A program made the translations under genes and the position numbers. This document shows, one piece after another, positions 1 through 7,685 of a stretch of 36,015 nt of DNA (the first letter of the stretch is position 1; every line of letters begins with the position of its first letter). The stretch comes from an uncultured Clostridia bacterium. Lineage in GTDB: Bacteria > Bacillota > Clostridia > Christensenellales > UBA1242. The stretch lies in the NCBI GenBank assembly GCA_948434855.1, contig CAOJFR010000010.1, positions 1 through 36,015 on the forward strand, written 5' to 3'. A model generated the notes under the pieces. That model was not told where the DNA came from, searched no databases, and was given only the letters and a program-made list of their open reading frames with translations.

Positions 1-319
1 TATCTGAATATGGGTGGTTCATGGCATCGTCTTTATATATGCCTTCTATTCTGTAGCCGTCTACTCCCTTTAAAATGCTTTTGAGTTCGCTGATTTTTGT
101 ACCATCTGCTATTGTTAGAGAGTAATCTGGAACACCATCTATACCACTACTTACTATTACGTTATATTTATTTCTCTCAGTGCTAGCACCTGCGTCATCT
201 TTATTTCCGCCAGTTAGTGTGAGTGCTGTTGGCACTGCGATTGCTGCAACTGCAACTATTGTTGCCACTCCGATTACTATCTTCTTACTCTTTCCAGTTC
301 CCCTTGTCTTATTTTCCAT
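1..319 (-). CDS. Membrane-anchored surface protein with a B-repeat-like domain, 3' part outside window
   Basis: I translated this reading frame by hand; it starts with ATG at 319 behind a GGGGGA ribosome site and is open to the window edge, giving 106 residues. Residues 1-13 are basic (MENKTRGTGKSKK), 14-36 form one hydrophobic segment, then a short linker rich in G, D and S leads to an extracellular part. Residues about 52-105 run from YNVIV to a closing stretch GYRIEGIYKD followed by a DDAM..PYS-like end, which resembles the Listeria-Bacteroides (Flg_new/InlB B-repeat) beta-grasp repeat. Expected location is the outside of the cell membrane; the role, such as adhesion, is inferred only. The promoter contains a G12 tract (see separate entry). 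The protein identity is uncertain because most of the gene is missing. Confidence 0.65.
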   Translation of the reverse strand, partial: MENKTRGTGKSKKIVIGVATIVAVAAIAVPTALTLTGGNKDDAGASTERNKYNVIVSSGIDGVPDYSLTIADGTKISELKSILKGVDGYRIEGIYKDDAMNHPYSD

Positions 320-392
320 AAGTTTTCCCCCTTACTTATCTTTTGATTATTTTGCTTTTATTATGCTTTACGTTACCGCAACTATTGCCTAC

Positions 393-424
393 ATTATACG
401 CCCCCCCCCCCCGACAAATTTCAA
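393..424 (-). promoter_or_regulatory. Promoter with a 12-base poly-G spacer tract (likely phase-variable)
   Basis: On the minus strand a perfect TATAAT lies at 398-393, about 73 bases before the start codon at 319. Immediately upstream is an uninterrupted run of 12 G (C at 401-412 on the + strand), then possible -35 boxes TTTGTC (418-413, spacer 14) or TTGAAA (424-419, spacer 20). Neither spacing is the optimal 17, so gain or loss of about 3 G would create a good promoter. Homopolymer tracts between -35 and -10 are known phase-variation switches, such as porA and opc in Neisseria. The switching itself is inferred. Confidence 0.6.
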
Positions 425-539
425 GTGGTTTGACATTATTTTTTTCTCTTTTTAGCATTGTTTCATATTTTTACACTTTAATTATAACATTTTTGCACTT
501 TCTTTTGGCTTATCCTGCGTTTTCGCCTGTGGTTTATTA

Positions 540-568
540 ATAAAAAACCACCCTTGAATTGGGTGGTT
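540..568 (-). terminator. Intrinsic terminator of the folT operon
   Basis: The inverted repeat AACCACCC (546-553) and GGGTGGTT (561-568) is followed on the minus strand by TTTTTT. It sits 76 bases past the stop of the S51 peptidase gene. The rest of 320-643 holds the poly-G promoter and AT-rich DNA, with no further gene that I can support. Confidence 0.8.
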
Positions 569-643
569 ATGTTAATTTCTTAGCTTTTCTTTAATAAAAT
601 ATTAAATCTTTTATTATGTTTTTATTTTAAGCTTAAGAATATT

Positions 644-1333
644 TTATTTAATTTTAAGTTTAATATTTCTCCAGTCATATTTTATGAATTTTTTTATTTT
701 TCCATTTTCATAATAAACTTCATTATTTGCAATTTTTATATAGTCTTGCTTTTTATATTTTTTTATATCTTTCAAATAGTCTGGATAACATTCTAAGTCT
801 AGAGTTCTAAAAATGTCATTAGGATTCTCCATTTCTGAGGAATAGCACATACGATATTTTGAAGCATGAACAAAAACATATTTATTTATCCATCCAAAAC
901 CTTTTAGTGCATCTTTTCCATAATCTTTTTTTATGTCTTTATATGGCTCAGCCTCAAGTGTCCACTCTGTGTCTGAACCTGCAAGCACACTTCCTGCACT
1001 ATTGCCAATATATAAAATATTTTTTTCTTCAACAAGGTTTTTTAAACTTTCATATTGATTATATTTTTTTAGATAGTCAATAAGTTTTGTTGTGTTGCCA
1101 CCTCGCACAAAAACAGCATCAATTTTTTGATTAAAATCAAAGTTTTGAACTAGGTCTTTAATTTCATAGCCAAAATCAGAAAGGCGTTCTTTTGCGCTGC
1201 TTTCATACATTTCAGAATCATCTTCACAAGCATAACCCACAAACAAGCATATCTGTCCATGAGAAGGCTTGTTAAATCTGTTTAAATATCTATAACCCAC
1301 TCCAGAAAAATCTGAGCATAACAATAGTTTCAT
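644..1333 (-). CDS. Peptidase S51 family protein (peptidase E / cyanophycinase-like)
   Basis: This 229-residue soluble protein has the S51 layout: a Rossmann-like N-terminal half, the RGGNT motif at 77-81, and the nucleophile elbow GNSAGS with Ser112. His156 in FVHAS is the probable catalytic histidine. S51 enzymes are serine peptidases acting on Asp-X dipeptides (PepE) or cyanophycin. Its ATG directly abuts the stop codon of ecfT, so it is the last gene of the folT-ecfA-ecfT operon and probably translationally coupled. A link to folate uptake, such as trimming acidic tails from imported folates, is speculation from position. Family assignment is firm; the substrate is unknown. Confidence 0.75.
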   Translation of the reverse strand: MKLLLCSDFSGVGYRYLNRFNKPSHGQICLFVGYACEDDSEMYESSAKERLSDFGYEIKDLVQNFDFNQKIDAVFVRGGNTTKLIDYLKKYNQYESLKNLVEEKNILYIGNSAGSVLAGSDTEWTLEAEPYKDIKKDYGKDALKGFGWINKYVFVHASKYRMCYSSEMENPNDIFRTLDLECYPDYLKDIKKYKKQDYIKIANNEVYYENGKIKKFIKYDWRNIKLKIK

Positions 1334-1927
1334 TTATCTTCCTCCCATTACTTTTTCTGAGCCATAGCCCCTGACTCTAAGCGAAAGTTCTATGGCATCA
1401 ACTCGCTTAAAAATTTCCTGAATATATACCATAAAAATTATATGACTTTGCGTAAATATATTTTTAAATGAAAACCTAAATCCTCTTGCCTTTAATGCCC
1501 ATGACAAATTTTTTGCCGAACGTCCAAGCACAGACATAAACGAAAATGCAATCACAATAATAAGTGCTATGGCATCGGTATCCACTCTAAATATTTTTAG
1601 TGGAAAAAATAATTGACTTATGCCATCAGAAATGAGCGCTGGTGAAAAAATTTTGCTAAACAATATTCCAAAATATGCAACAGTTAAAACTTTTAAACCA
1701 ATTAAAAGGCTTATCATTATGTCTTTTTCAAAAGCATAGTTCAAACCAAGCACTATGCCAGAAAAAATTAAAACCCTTATAAAACTTTTTAATGTTTGAA
1801 GTGGTCTTTTGAAAAAAACCAAGCTTAGCACAAGATTGAACCCTGCAAAACCTGCAACCCAAAATATGTTTGGAGCAAAAAAACATATGCATGAGTACGC
1901 AATAAAAAATAATATTGCTATAATCAT
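1334..1927 (-). CDS. ecfT: ECF transporter transmembrane component EcfT (CbiQ family)
   Basis: EcfT is the membrane scaffold that couples ATPase motion to the substrate-binding S component of energy-coupling factor vitamin transporters. The 197-residue product has four or five hydrophobic helices in residues 1-135 and a cytoplasmic coupling region with the two family hallmarks, ARG at 147-149 and a variant VRG at 185-187. It is shorter than many EcfT proteins (about 260 residues), fitting a dedicated minimal module. The start overlaps the end of the ATPase gene by 4 bases, and the neighbours are the ATPase and a FolT-like S component, so folate is the probable cargo. Confidence 0.85.
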   Translation of the reverse strand: MIIAILFFIAYSCICFFAPNIFWVAGFAGFNLVLSLVFFKRPLQTLKSFIRVLIFSGIVLGLNYAFEKDIMISLLIGLKVLTVAYFGILFSKIFSPALISDGISQLFFPLKIFRVDTDAIALIIVIAFSFMSVLGRSAKNLSWALKARGFRFSFKNIFTQSHIIFMVYIQEIFKRVDAIELSLRVRGYGSEKVMGGR

Positions 1928-2697
1928 TTAATTTTCCTCCAAAGCGCATTTAAAATTTGATCATCACTTGTTAAACTATACTCTTTTATTTTACTTAAAA
2001 TTTCAAGCTTTAATGGAACATGAATATTTAAAGCCTTAAAAACACTAAGGTCTTTTATAACTTCTTGCTTTGTGCTTAGCACCTTAACTTCTCCTGAATC
2101 AACTATCATAACCTTGTCTGCAAAAGTTATTTCATCTAATAAATTTGTAGCAAAAACTATTGTGATTCCATTTTCTTTTAACTCTGAAAATAAATTAAAA
2201 AATTCTAGCCTAGCTGCTGGGTCTAAATATACTGACACTTCGTCAAAAATTAACAGCTCTGGTTTTGTTGCAAGCATATTTGCTATAACAAGCCTTTGCT
2301 TTTGACCCGCTGAAAGTGATGCTGTATCATGCTTTTCATAGCCATTTAAGTGAACAAGTGAAAGTGCCTCCGCCGTGCGAGCAGCCCACTCTTGCTTTGG
2401 AATCTTTTGATTTTTAAGCGTAAATTTTATATCATCTTCAACCGTGCTAAAAATAATTTGATTGTCAGGATTTTGAAAAACCATACCAATACCTTTTCCG
2501 CAAACTGGTTTTTTTCCAAAAACAAGAACTTCTCCTTTTTTTGGTTTAATTAACCCTGCAATCAAATTTAAGATTGTTGTTTTTCCACTTGCATTATTGC
2601 CGGTTATTGCAACAATCTCTCCTTTTTTTATATTAAAGCTAACTTCTTTAATTTTGAAATTTGGATAGTTAAACTGAACCTTGTTAAAGTTAATCAT
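1924..2697 (-). CDS. ECF transporter ATPase (single EcfA-type subunit)
   Basis: This ABC ATPase of 257 residues powers the ECF transporter encoded with it. Walker A GNNASGKT is at 33-40, the Q-loop FQNPDNQ at 74-80, the ABC signature LSAGQ at 128-132, and Walker B LLIFDE at 148-153. The switch position, normally His in a sequence like ITHHMDE, reads ATNLLDE with Asn185, so the H-loop histidine is missing. Most Firmicutes ECF systems use two different ATPases (EcfA1/EcfA2), but only one lies here. Its ATG overlaps the folT stop by 4 bases. The fold is certain; whether it forms a homodimer or pairs with a partner encoded elsewhere is open. Confidence 0.88.
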   Translation of the reverse strand: MINFNKVQFNYPNFKIKEVSFNIKKGEIVAITGNNASGKTTILNLIAGLIKPKKGEVLVFGKKPVCGKGIGMVFQNPDNQIIFSTVEDDIKFTLKNQKIPKQEWAARTAEALSLVHLNGYEKHDTASLSAGQKQRLVIANMLATKPELLIFDEVSVYLDPAARLEFFNLFSELKENGITIVFATNLLDEITFADKVMIVDSGEVKVLSTKQEVIKDLSVFKALNIHVPLKLEILSKIKEYSLTSDDQILNALWRKIK

Positions 2698-3245
2698 CCT
2701 TCCTCCTGACTAATTAGCATATTTTTATTTATCCTTTTATATGAACCTGTCTTTTTTAACGCAAGGTGGATTCCTTGCATAACAACTATTCTTATAGGAA
2801 GAAGTATTGCTTCCTTAATTAGTCTTGTTGTTCCAAAGATTACTATTGCTTTCTTTGTTGTTATCCAAATCCAAAGCGTATTTAAACAAAGATTGCATAT
2901 TAATGAAACTAACACACAGGCAACAATAAGTCTCCAAAGCATTTGTTTTCCACTTAAGTTTTTTGCCCTGCTTAAAAATAATCCATATATCAGTCCAGAT
3001 AATAGTGCTGAAAATGTATAGCCTGGAAAATAAGCACCAAATGGAAACAAGAGTGCACCAATAAGGTCACTAAGACCTGCAATTAAAACTGAATAACCTG
3101 TTCCAAGCATCATGGCTGATAAAATTATTGGAATAAAGGAAAAACTTATTGAAACTATTGGTGTGTTGATTGCAAGAAACCTTGAAAGCACTATTGCTGC
3201 CGCAAGAAACAACCCACTAAAAATTATCTTTCTTAAGCTTAGCAT
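2694..3245 (-). CDS. folT: Folate-type ECF transporter S component (FolT-like)
   Basis: This protein of 183 residues has about six membrane segments. The stretch DLIGALLFPFGAYFPGYTFS, just before a GLIYGLF segment, matches the FolT signature, and a basic RLIKEAILLP stretch lies near the C-terminus. FolT binds folate outside the cell and topples with EcfT to deliver it. I chose the ATG at 3245 because GGAG lies 6 bases upstream; the in-frame ATG at 3257 has no ribosome site and would add MEKF. A TATAAT -10 box at 3281-3276 precedes the operon. No tetrahydrofolate riboswitch is visible in the short leader. Folate specificity comes from sequence resemblance only. Confidence 0.75.
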   Translation of the reverse strand: MLSLRKIIFSGLFLAAAIVLSRFLAINTPIVSISFSFIPIILSAMMLGTGYSVLIAGLSDLIGALLFPFGAYFPGYTFSALLSGLIYGLFLSRAKNLSGKQMLWRLIVACVLVSLICNLCLNTLWIWITTKKAIVIFGTTRLIKEAILLPIRIVVMQGIHLALKKTGSYKRINKNMLISQEEG

Positions 3246-3346
3246 AAACTTCTCCATTATATTTTTGACTAACTTATTATATCATAGCAACAAATTTTAT
3301 GCTATAATTTAGAATGGTATTTTTATTTTAAATAAAATTTTGACTA

Positions 3347-3375
3347 TTGACATTAAACTTATTTAATTATATAAT
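3347..3375 (+). promoter_or_regulatory. Consensus sigma-A promoter for the gene at 3394
   Basis: TTGACA (3347-3352), a 17-base spacer and TATAAT (3370-3375) form a perfect consensus promoter 18 bases before the ATG. GAGG at about 3383-3386 is the ribosome site. Such strength is unusual for a lone hypothetical gene. Confidence 0.9.
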
Positions 3376-3393
3376 CCTAACTGAGGTTCATTT

Positions 3394-4344
3394 ATGGATA
3401 TAAACAATATAAATAAATTTTTAGGAAAAAGTTTATTTAAAACGCATGAAACGGATATTAATAACTTAATGAAAATTTTAGGTCACAATTCATTTGGAAC
3501 TTGTGATTTAAGCGAAGATTTAAAAAATAGATTTGAATTTTTAACATCTTCTCTTCGCAAGTTAAAACCCTTAGAAAACTTTTCTCTAGAAGACGTTAAA
3601 CAATTTTCAATTAACAGCATTACAAATGGAATAACAAAACTTCCAGAAAATTTACCCCAAGTTTATGAGCTTGAAAAAGGCGTTCCATTTAATTTTATTG
3701 CAAGAGTCGATACTAGTGATAAAGGAAATTATGATATTGATAAAATGTTTGAGCAAGCTAGCTTAAGAAAATATTTATCTTATTCATTAATAACCGAGAA
3801 AAATATTTCTCACTATAAAACAAAGCATCCATTTATGCTTATTTATGACATTCCACCAGAAGCTATTGTTCATATATTTCCAGCTGATTCAGATACAAAC
3901 ATATATGCTGAAGAAGATCAATATGTTTGTTCACAACCAAGTATTTGGCTTTCACTAGAAGAGCTTAAATCTTTTACTGATGAAATTGGAATGTATAATC
4001 AAATAACTTGCAGAACAAAACATAATGACAATATTATTTTACCAAAAGCACTTTTAGTGTTTGACGATGTAAATGCAGATGTTGTTGAAGCCTCCCTAAA
4101 GCTTGGTCTTCCTGTGGTTGTTGCACATCCAGAAAAAGATGCAATAAACTATGTTGGAGATTCTATGTTTGTTAACTCTAATAAAGAAACTGCATATAAA
4201 TATCAAAACATGATTTATGTTTTTAAAAAAAGATTAAAAGATTCTTTTAAAACCAAAAACGCACAAAAGATTTTTAATCGTTTCATTAATAGCTTTATGC
4301 CAGAAGAAATGGATTTTATTATAAAATCAACTTTTGGTAAATAA
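3394..4344 (+). CDS. Unknown soluble protein, possible ADP-ribosyltransferase-like fold
   Basis: This 316-residue protein has no membrane segment or signal peptide, and I do not recognise a named family. The middle part (about 95-190) has a sequence order reminiscent of R-S-E ADP-ribosyltransferases: FIARVD with a possible Arg, then RKYLSYSLITEK with an S-x-S-like strand, a FMLIYDIPPEAIVHIFPAD strand pair, then YAEEDQYVC with acidic residues. This resemblance is weak and none of the catalytic residues is proven. The gene stands alone on the + strand with a perfect consensus promoter and a strong terminator, divergent from folT and convergent with pflA. It could equally be an uncharacterised housekeeping protein of this lineage. 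Confidence 0.6.
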   Translation: MDINNINKFLGKSLFKTHETDINNLMKILGHNSFGTCDLSEDLKNRFEFLTSSLRKLKPLENFSLEDVKQFSINSITNGITKLPENLPQVYELEKGVPFNFIARVDTSDKGNYDIDKMFEQASLRKYLSYSLITEKNISHYKTKHPFMLIYDIPPEAIVHIFPADSDTNIYAEEDQYVCSQPSIWLSLEELKSFTDEIGMYNQITCRTKHNDNIILPKALLVFDDVNADVVEASLKLGLPVVVAHPEKDAINYVGDSMFVNSNKETAYKYQNMIYVFKKRLKDSFKTKNAQKIFNRFINSFMPEEMDFIIKSTFGK

Positions 4345-4357
4345 AAACGCAAAAATA

Positions 4358-4380
4358 GGTATTATGTGATGCATAATACC
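4358..4380 (+). repeat. Perfect 9-bp hairpin after the gene at 3394
   Basis: GGTATTATG and CATAATACC pair perfectly around a 5-base loop, without a T run. It forms the beginning of a 49-base stretch (4359-4407) that resembles, in reverse orientation, 9835-9883. It may stabilise the 3' end of the mRNA. Confidence 0.5.
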
Positions 4381-4410
4381 GCATATTTTCAGCATTTATG
4401 GCAATTTAAC

Positions 4411-4445
4411 AAAAAACCACAGCCAAATATGGTTGTGGTTTTTTT
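4411..4445. terminator. Bidirectional terminator between the unknown gene and pflA
   Basis: AACCACAGCCA pairs with TGGTTGTGGTT (one G-T pair) around AATA. It is flanked by TTTTTTT on the + side and by A6 (T on the minus strand) on the other side, so it can serve the gene ending at 4344 and pflA ending at 4448. Confidence 0.85.
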
Positions 4446-4447
4446 GT

Positions 4448-5146
4448 TCATTTTAAATATGCTTCTAGTTTTTTGCACTCGTCTTTATCCATTGCTGGGG
4501 TGCCTGCCAAACGATATGGAATGTTCATTTCTTTATACTTACTCTCTCCCATGGTGTGATATGGCAACAGCTCAACCTTCTCTACATTCGGAATTTTTTT
4601 TGCAAAATCTTTAAGCTTTTTTATATGCTCTTTATTATCATTTATCCCCGGAACAATAACTTGTCTGAGCCAAAGCTTTTTATTTTGGCTGATACAAAAT
4701 TCTAAGAACTTATTAAAATGGTCAATCTCAAGTCCTGTTAATTTTTTATATTCCATTGGGGAAATTGCTTTTACATCCAAAATTATTAGGTCTGAAAGTT
4801 TAACCGCTTCTTCATAATTTTCTGCAACACCAGAGGTGTCTAGTGCAACATGAATGTTATGCTTTTTTAAAAGTTTTATTGTTTCAAGCAAAGCCTCACT
4901 TTGAAGCAGTGGCTCTCCACCACTAAATGTTACTCCACCCGTTTCACCATAATATGATTTATATTTATTGTAGAGTGAAAGAACTTTTCTTGGCGTAAGC
5001 TTTTTTGTATAACCATTTGAATCCCATGTTTCTGGATTATGGCAATAAAGGCAGCGAAGTCTGCAGCCAGACAAAAAAAGCACAAGTCTCATGCCAGGTC
5101 CATCAACCAACCCCATAGTTTCCATATCTGTGATTTTTAGTGTCAT
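4448..5146 (-). CDS. pflA: Pyruvate formate-lyase activating enzyme
   Basis: This radical SAM enzyme of 232 residues uses a 4Fe-4S cluster and S-adenosylmethionine to create the glycyl radical on PflB. The cluster motif CxxxCxxC is at Cys28, Cys32 and Cys35 (SGCRLRCLYCHNPETW), preceded by TMGLVDGPGMR, typical of PflA. The GGVTFSGGEPLLQ motif binds SAM. Length is standard for the family. It follows pflB in the same direction, separated by about 110 bases containing a hairpin, so its expression may be partly attenuated relative to pflB. The ribosome site AAAGGA lies 7 bases before the ATG. Confidence 0.95.
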   Translation of the reverse strand: MTLKITDMETMGLVDGPGMRLVLFLSGCRLRCLYCHNPETWDSNGYTKKLTPRKVLSLYNKYKSYYGETGGVTFSGGEPLLQSEALLETIKLLKKHNIHVALDTSGVAENYEEAVKLSDLIILDVKAISPMEYKKLTGLEIDHFNKFLEFCISQNKKLWLRQVIVPGINDNKEHIKKLKDFAKKIPNVEKVELLPYHTMGESKYKEMNIPYRLAGTPAMDKDECKKLEAYLK

Positions 5147-5172
5147 TATAATTTCCTTTGTATTGATATTTT

Positions 5173-5202
5173 AAAACGCACAGTTTATTTGCTGTGCGTT
5201 TT
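5173..5202. terminator. Hairpin between pflB and pflA
   Basis: AAAACGCACAG and CTGTGCGTTTT form an 11-bp stem around an 8-base loop. On the minus strand it is followed by only TTTT then AAAATAT, so it is a weak terminator or a processing/stability hairpin that would leave pflA less abundant than pflB. Confidence 0.6.
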
Positions 5203-5259
5203 ATTAATTTTATTTTTTGTTAATAAGATATATTTTATTTAAAATTTATTAAATTTTTA

Positions 5260-7509
5260 TTATCTCTTTTCATGGAATGTTCTTGCAATAACTTCTTCTT
5301 GATGAGCACGATCAAGTCTGTTAAAGTTTACTGCATAACCAGAAACACGAATTGTGAGTGTTGGATATTTCCATGGATTGTTCATGGCGTCAATTAAAAG
5401 ATCACGATTAAACACATTAACATTAATATGCTGTGCACCCTTTGCAAAGTATCCATCAATAATTTTAACAAGATTGTCAATTTGTTCTTCTTGTGTGTTT
5501 CCAAGTGCTGTTGGAACAATTGAGAATGTGTTTGAAACACCATCTTGACAACAATTTGCAAATGGAATTTTTGCAACTGAGTTAAGTGAGTTTAATGCAC
5601 CTGTGCAGTCTCTGCCATGCATTGGGTTTGCACCAGGAGCAAATGCTTCACCATCTTTTCTTCCATCTGGTGTTGCACCTGTCTTTTGACCATACATAAC
5701 ATTTGATGTAATTGTTAAAAGTGAAAGTGTTGGCTTTGCATTTCTATAAAGTTTGTGAGCCTTTAAGTCATTAAAGAATTCTTTTACAAGTTCAACTGCA
5801 AGGCTGTCAACTCTCTTATCATCATTACCATATTTTGGGAACTCTCCATTAACAGCAAAATCTACTGCAATACCCTGTTCATTTCGTATTGGCTTAACCT
5901 CAGCAAACTTGATTGCAGAAAGTGAGTCTACAGCTGATGAGAAACCTGCAACGCCAAAAGCCATAAGTCTTTCAACTTCTGTGTCATGAAGAGCCATTTG
6001 TGCTGCTTCATAAGCATATTTGTCATGCATAAAGTGAATAATGTTGTTTGCATCAACATAAACCTTTGCAATCTTTTTAAGCATTACGCTATAAGCTTTA
6101 CGAACTTTTTTGTAATCTAAAACTTCATCAGTTATCTTTTCTACGCCATCAATAACTTTTTTGCCTGTCTTTTCATCAACACCACCATTAATAGCATATA
6201 AAAGTGATTTTGCAAGGTTGCATCTTGCTCCAAAGAATTGCATTTGTTTGCCTTGTTTCATTGAAGATACGCAGCAAGCAATAGCATAGTCATGTCCATA
6301 GAGTGGACGCATTGTGTCGTCACCCTCATATTGAATTGAATCTGTCAAAATAGAAATTTTTGCAGCAAACTTTTTAAAGTTCTCTGGAAGTCCTTTTGCC
6401 CAAAGCACTGTAAGGTTTGGCTCTGCACTTGGGTTTAAGTTGATTAAAGTATGCAAGAATCTAAATGAGCTCTTTGTTGTTAAGCTTTTTGCAGCATTAA
6501 CCATTCCTGAAATACTTTCTGTTACCCAAGTTGGATCTCCAGCAAAAAGTTCATCATAATCTGGAGTTCTAAGATGTCTAATTAAACGAAGTTTAATAAC
6601 ATATTGGTCAACAAGTTCTTGTGCTTCTTTTTCAGTTATTGTGCCATTAGCAAGGTCTCTTTCAATATAAATATCAAAGAATGTTGCGTTTCTACCCATT
6701 GATGTTGCAGCACCGTTATTTTCTTTTGCACCAGCAAGATAACCAAAATATGTCCATTGAATAGCCTCTTTTGCAGTTTCTGCAGGTCTTGAAATGTCAA
6801 AGCCATAAGATTTTGCCATTTCTTTAATCTGACCAAGTGCTTTAATTTGTTCGCTTACTTCTTCACGAAGACGAATAGACTCTTCAATTTGCATCTCATC
6901 AATAAATTCGCCACAAAGGTCTTTTTGTTTTTCTTCAATAAGTCTGTCAACACCATAGAGCGCTATTCTTCTATAGTCTCCAATAATTCTTCCCCTGCCA
7001 TAGCCATCAGGAAGTCCTGTTAAAAGACCATTGCTTCTTGCACGACGAATAAGTGGTGTGTAGGCATCAAAAACACCATCATTGTGTGTTTTTCTGTAGG
7101 TTGTGAAACTTTTATAAACATCCTCATTAAGTTTATATCCATGAGATTCAAGTGCCTTTATAGCAATTTTTGTTCCACCATACATATTAACAATTCTCTT
7201 AAGAGGTGCATCTGTTTGAAGACCAACAATAACCTCATTTCTCTTATCAATATAACCAGGCTTAAATGCTGTAATTCCACTTAAAATGTTTGTTTCAACA
7301 TCAAGGCAACCACCATTTTTAACTTCTTCATTTAAAAGTTCTTCACATTTTGCCCAAACTTTTTTTGTTTTATTGGTTGGCTTTTCTAAGAAAGAATCAT
7401 CACCTGTATACTCTGTATAGTTTTCATCAATAAAGCTGCTAACATTAATAGAATTTTGCCAGTCTGTTCCTTTAAAACCTTTCCATGCATTAATTTCTTT
7501 TTCTTCCAT
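5260..7509 (-). CDS. pflB: Pyruvate formate-lyase (formate acetyltransferase)
   Basis: PflB splits pyruvate plus CoA into acetyl-CoA and formate during anaerobic growth. The 749-residue protein has the usual length. The two active-site cysteines are Cys412-Cys413 in ACCVSSM, and the radical glycine is Gly724 in RVSGYAVNF near the C-terminus. Pyruvate-site features such as PDGYGRGRIIGDYRR (168-181) are intact. The gene has a good promoter (7602-7630) and a leader of about 85 bases ending in AAGGAG. Activation requires the neighbouring PflA. I see no clear Rex or other operator in the leader. Confidence 0.97.
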   Translation of the reverse strand: MEEKEINAWKGFKGTDWQNSINVSSFIDENYTEYTGDDSFLEKPTNKTKKVWAKCEELLNEEVKNGGCLDVETNILSGITAFKPGYIDKRNEVIVGLQTDAPLKRIVNMYGGTKIAIKALESHGYKLNEDVYKSFTTYRKTHNDGVFDAYTPLIRRARSNGLLTGLPDGYGRGRIIGDYRRIALYGVDRLIEEKQKDLCGEFIDEMQIEESIRLREEVSEQIKALGQIKEMAKSYGFDISRPAETAKEAIQWTYFGYLAGAKENNGAATSMGRNATFFDIYIERDLANGTITEKEAQELVDQYVIKLRLIRHLRTPDYDELFAGDPTWVTESISGMVNAAKSLTTKSSFRFLHTLINLNPSAEPNLTVLWAKGLPENFKKFAAKISILTDSIQYEGDDTMRPLYGHDYAIACCVSSMKQGKQMQFFGARCNLAKSLLYAINGGVDEKTGKKVIDGVEKITDEVLDYKKVRKAYSVMLKKIAKVYVDANNIIHFMHDKYAYEAAQMALHDTEVERLMAFGVAGFSSAVDSLSAIKFAEVKPIRNEQGIAVDFAVNGEFPKYGNDDKRVDSLAVELVKEFFNDLKAHKLYRNAKPTLSLLTITSNVMYGQKTGATPDGRKDGEAFAPGANPMHGRDCTGALNSLNSVAKIPFANCCQDGVSNTFSIVPTALGNTQEEQIDNLVKIIDGYFAKGAQHINVNVFNRDLLIDAMNNPWKYPTLTIRVSGYAVNFNRLDRAHQEEVIARTFHEKR

Positions 7510-7601
7510 AAATAACTCCTTATTTGTGTGTTTTTTAATTGTAAACCAAGTTTGTAAAATTTTCTAGTTTGCTTTTCGTCCTTGGGATTACTCCACAAAT
7601 T

Positions 7602-7630
7602 ATTTTAGCAAATTTCCTAAAAAATTACAA
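7602..7630 (-). promoter_or_regulatory. pflB promoter
   Basis: On the minus strand TTGTAA (7630-7625), a 17-base spacer and TAAAAT (7607-7602) lie about 93 bases upstream of the pflB start codon. Confidence 0.75.
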
Positions 7631-7644
7631 CTCTTTTTATGCAT

Positions 7645-7681
7645 TATAAAAAAAATTAATAGCCTTGTTTTAACTATTAAT
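7645..7681 (-). terminator. greA terminator
   Basis: ATTAATAG (7655-7662) and CTATTAAT (7674-7681) pair around an 11-base loop; on the minus strand a T8 run follows. It lies directly behind the greA stop and separates it from the pflB promoter. Confidence 0.75.
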
Positions 7682-7685
7682 TATT

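Noticed and set aside
180..540. Two overlapping + strand open frames (91 and 65 codons) at 180-455 and 343-540
   Set aside because: They run through the antisense of the surface protein start, the poly-C tract and an AT-rich gap. The hydrophobic, Ser/Pro-rich translations show no ribosome site; the minus frame with start, ribosome site and promoter explains the region.
3258..3346. A tetrahydrofolate riboswitch before folT
   Set aside because: The gap has only a -10 box and AT-rich DNA; there is no room for or sign of the conserved THF aptamer.
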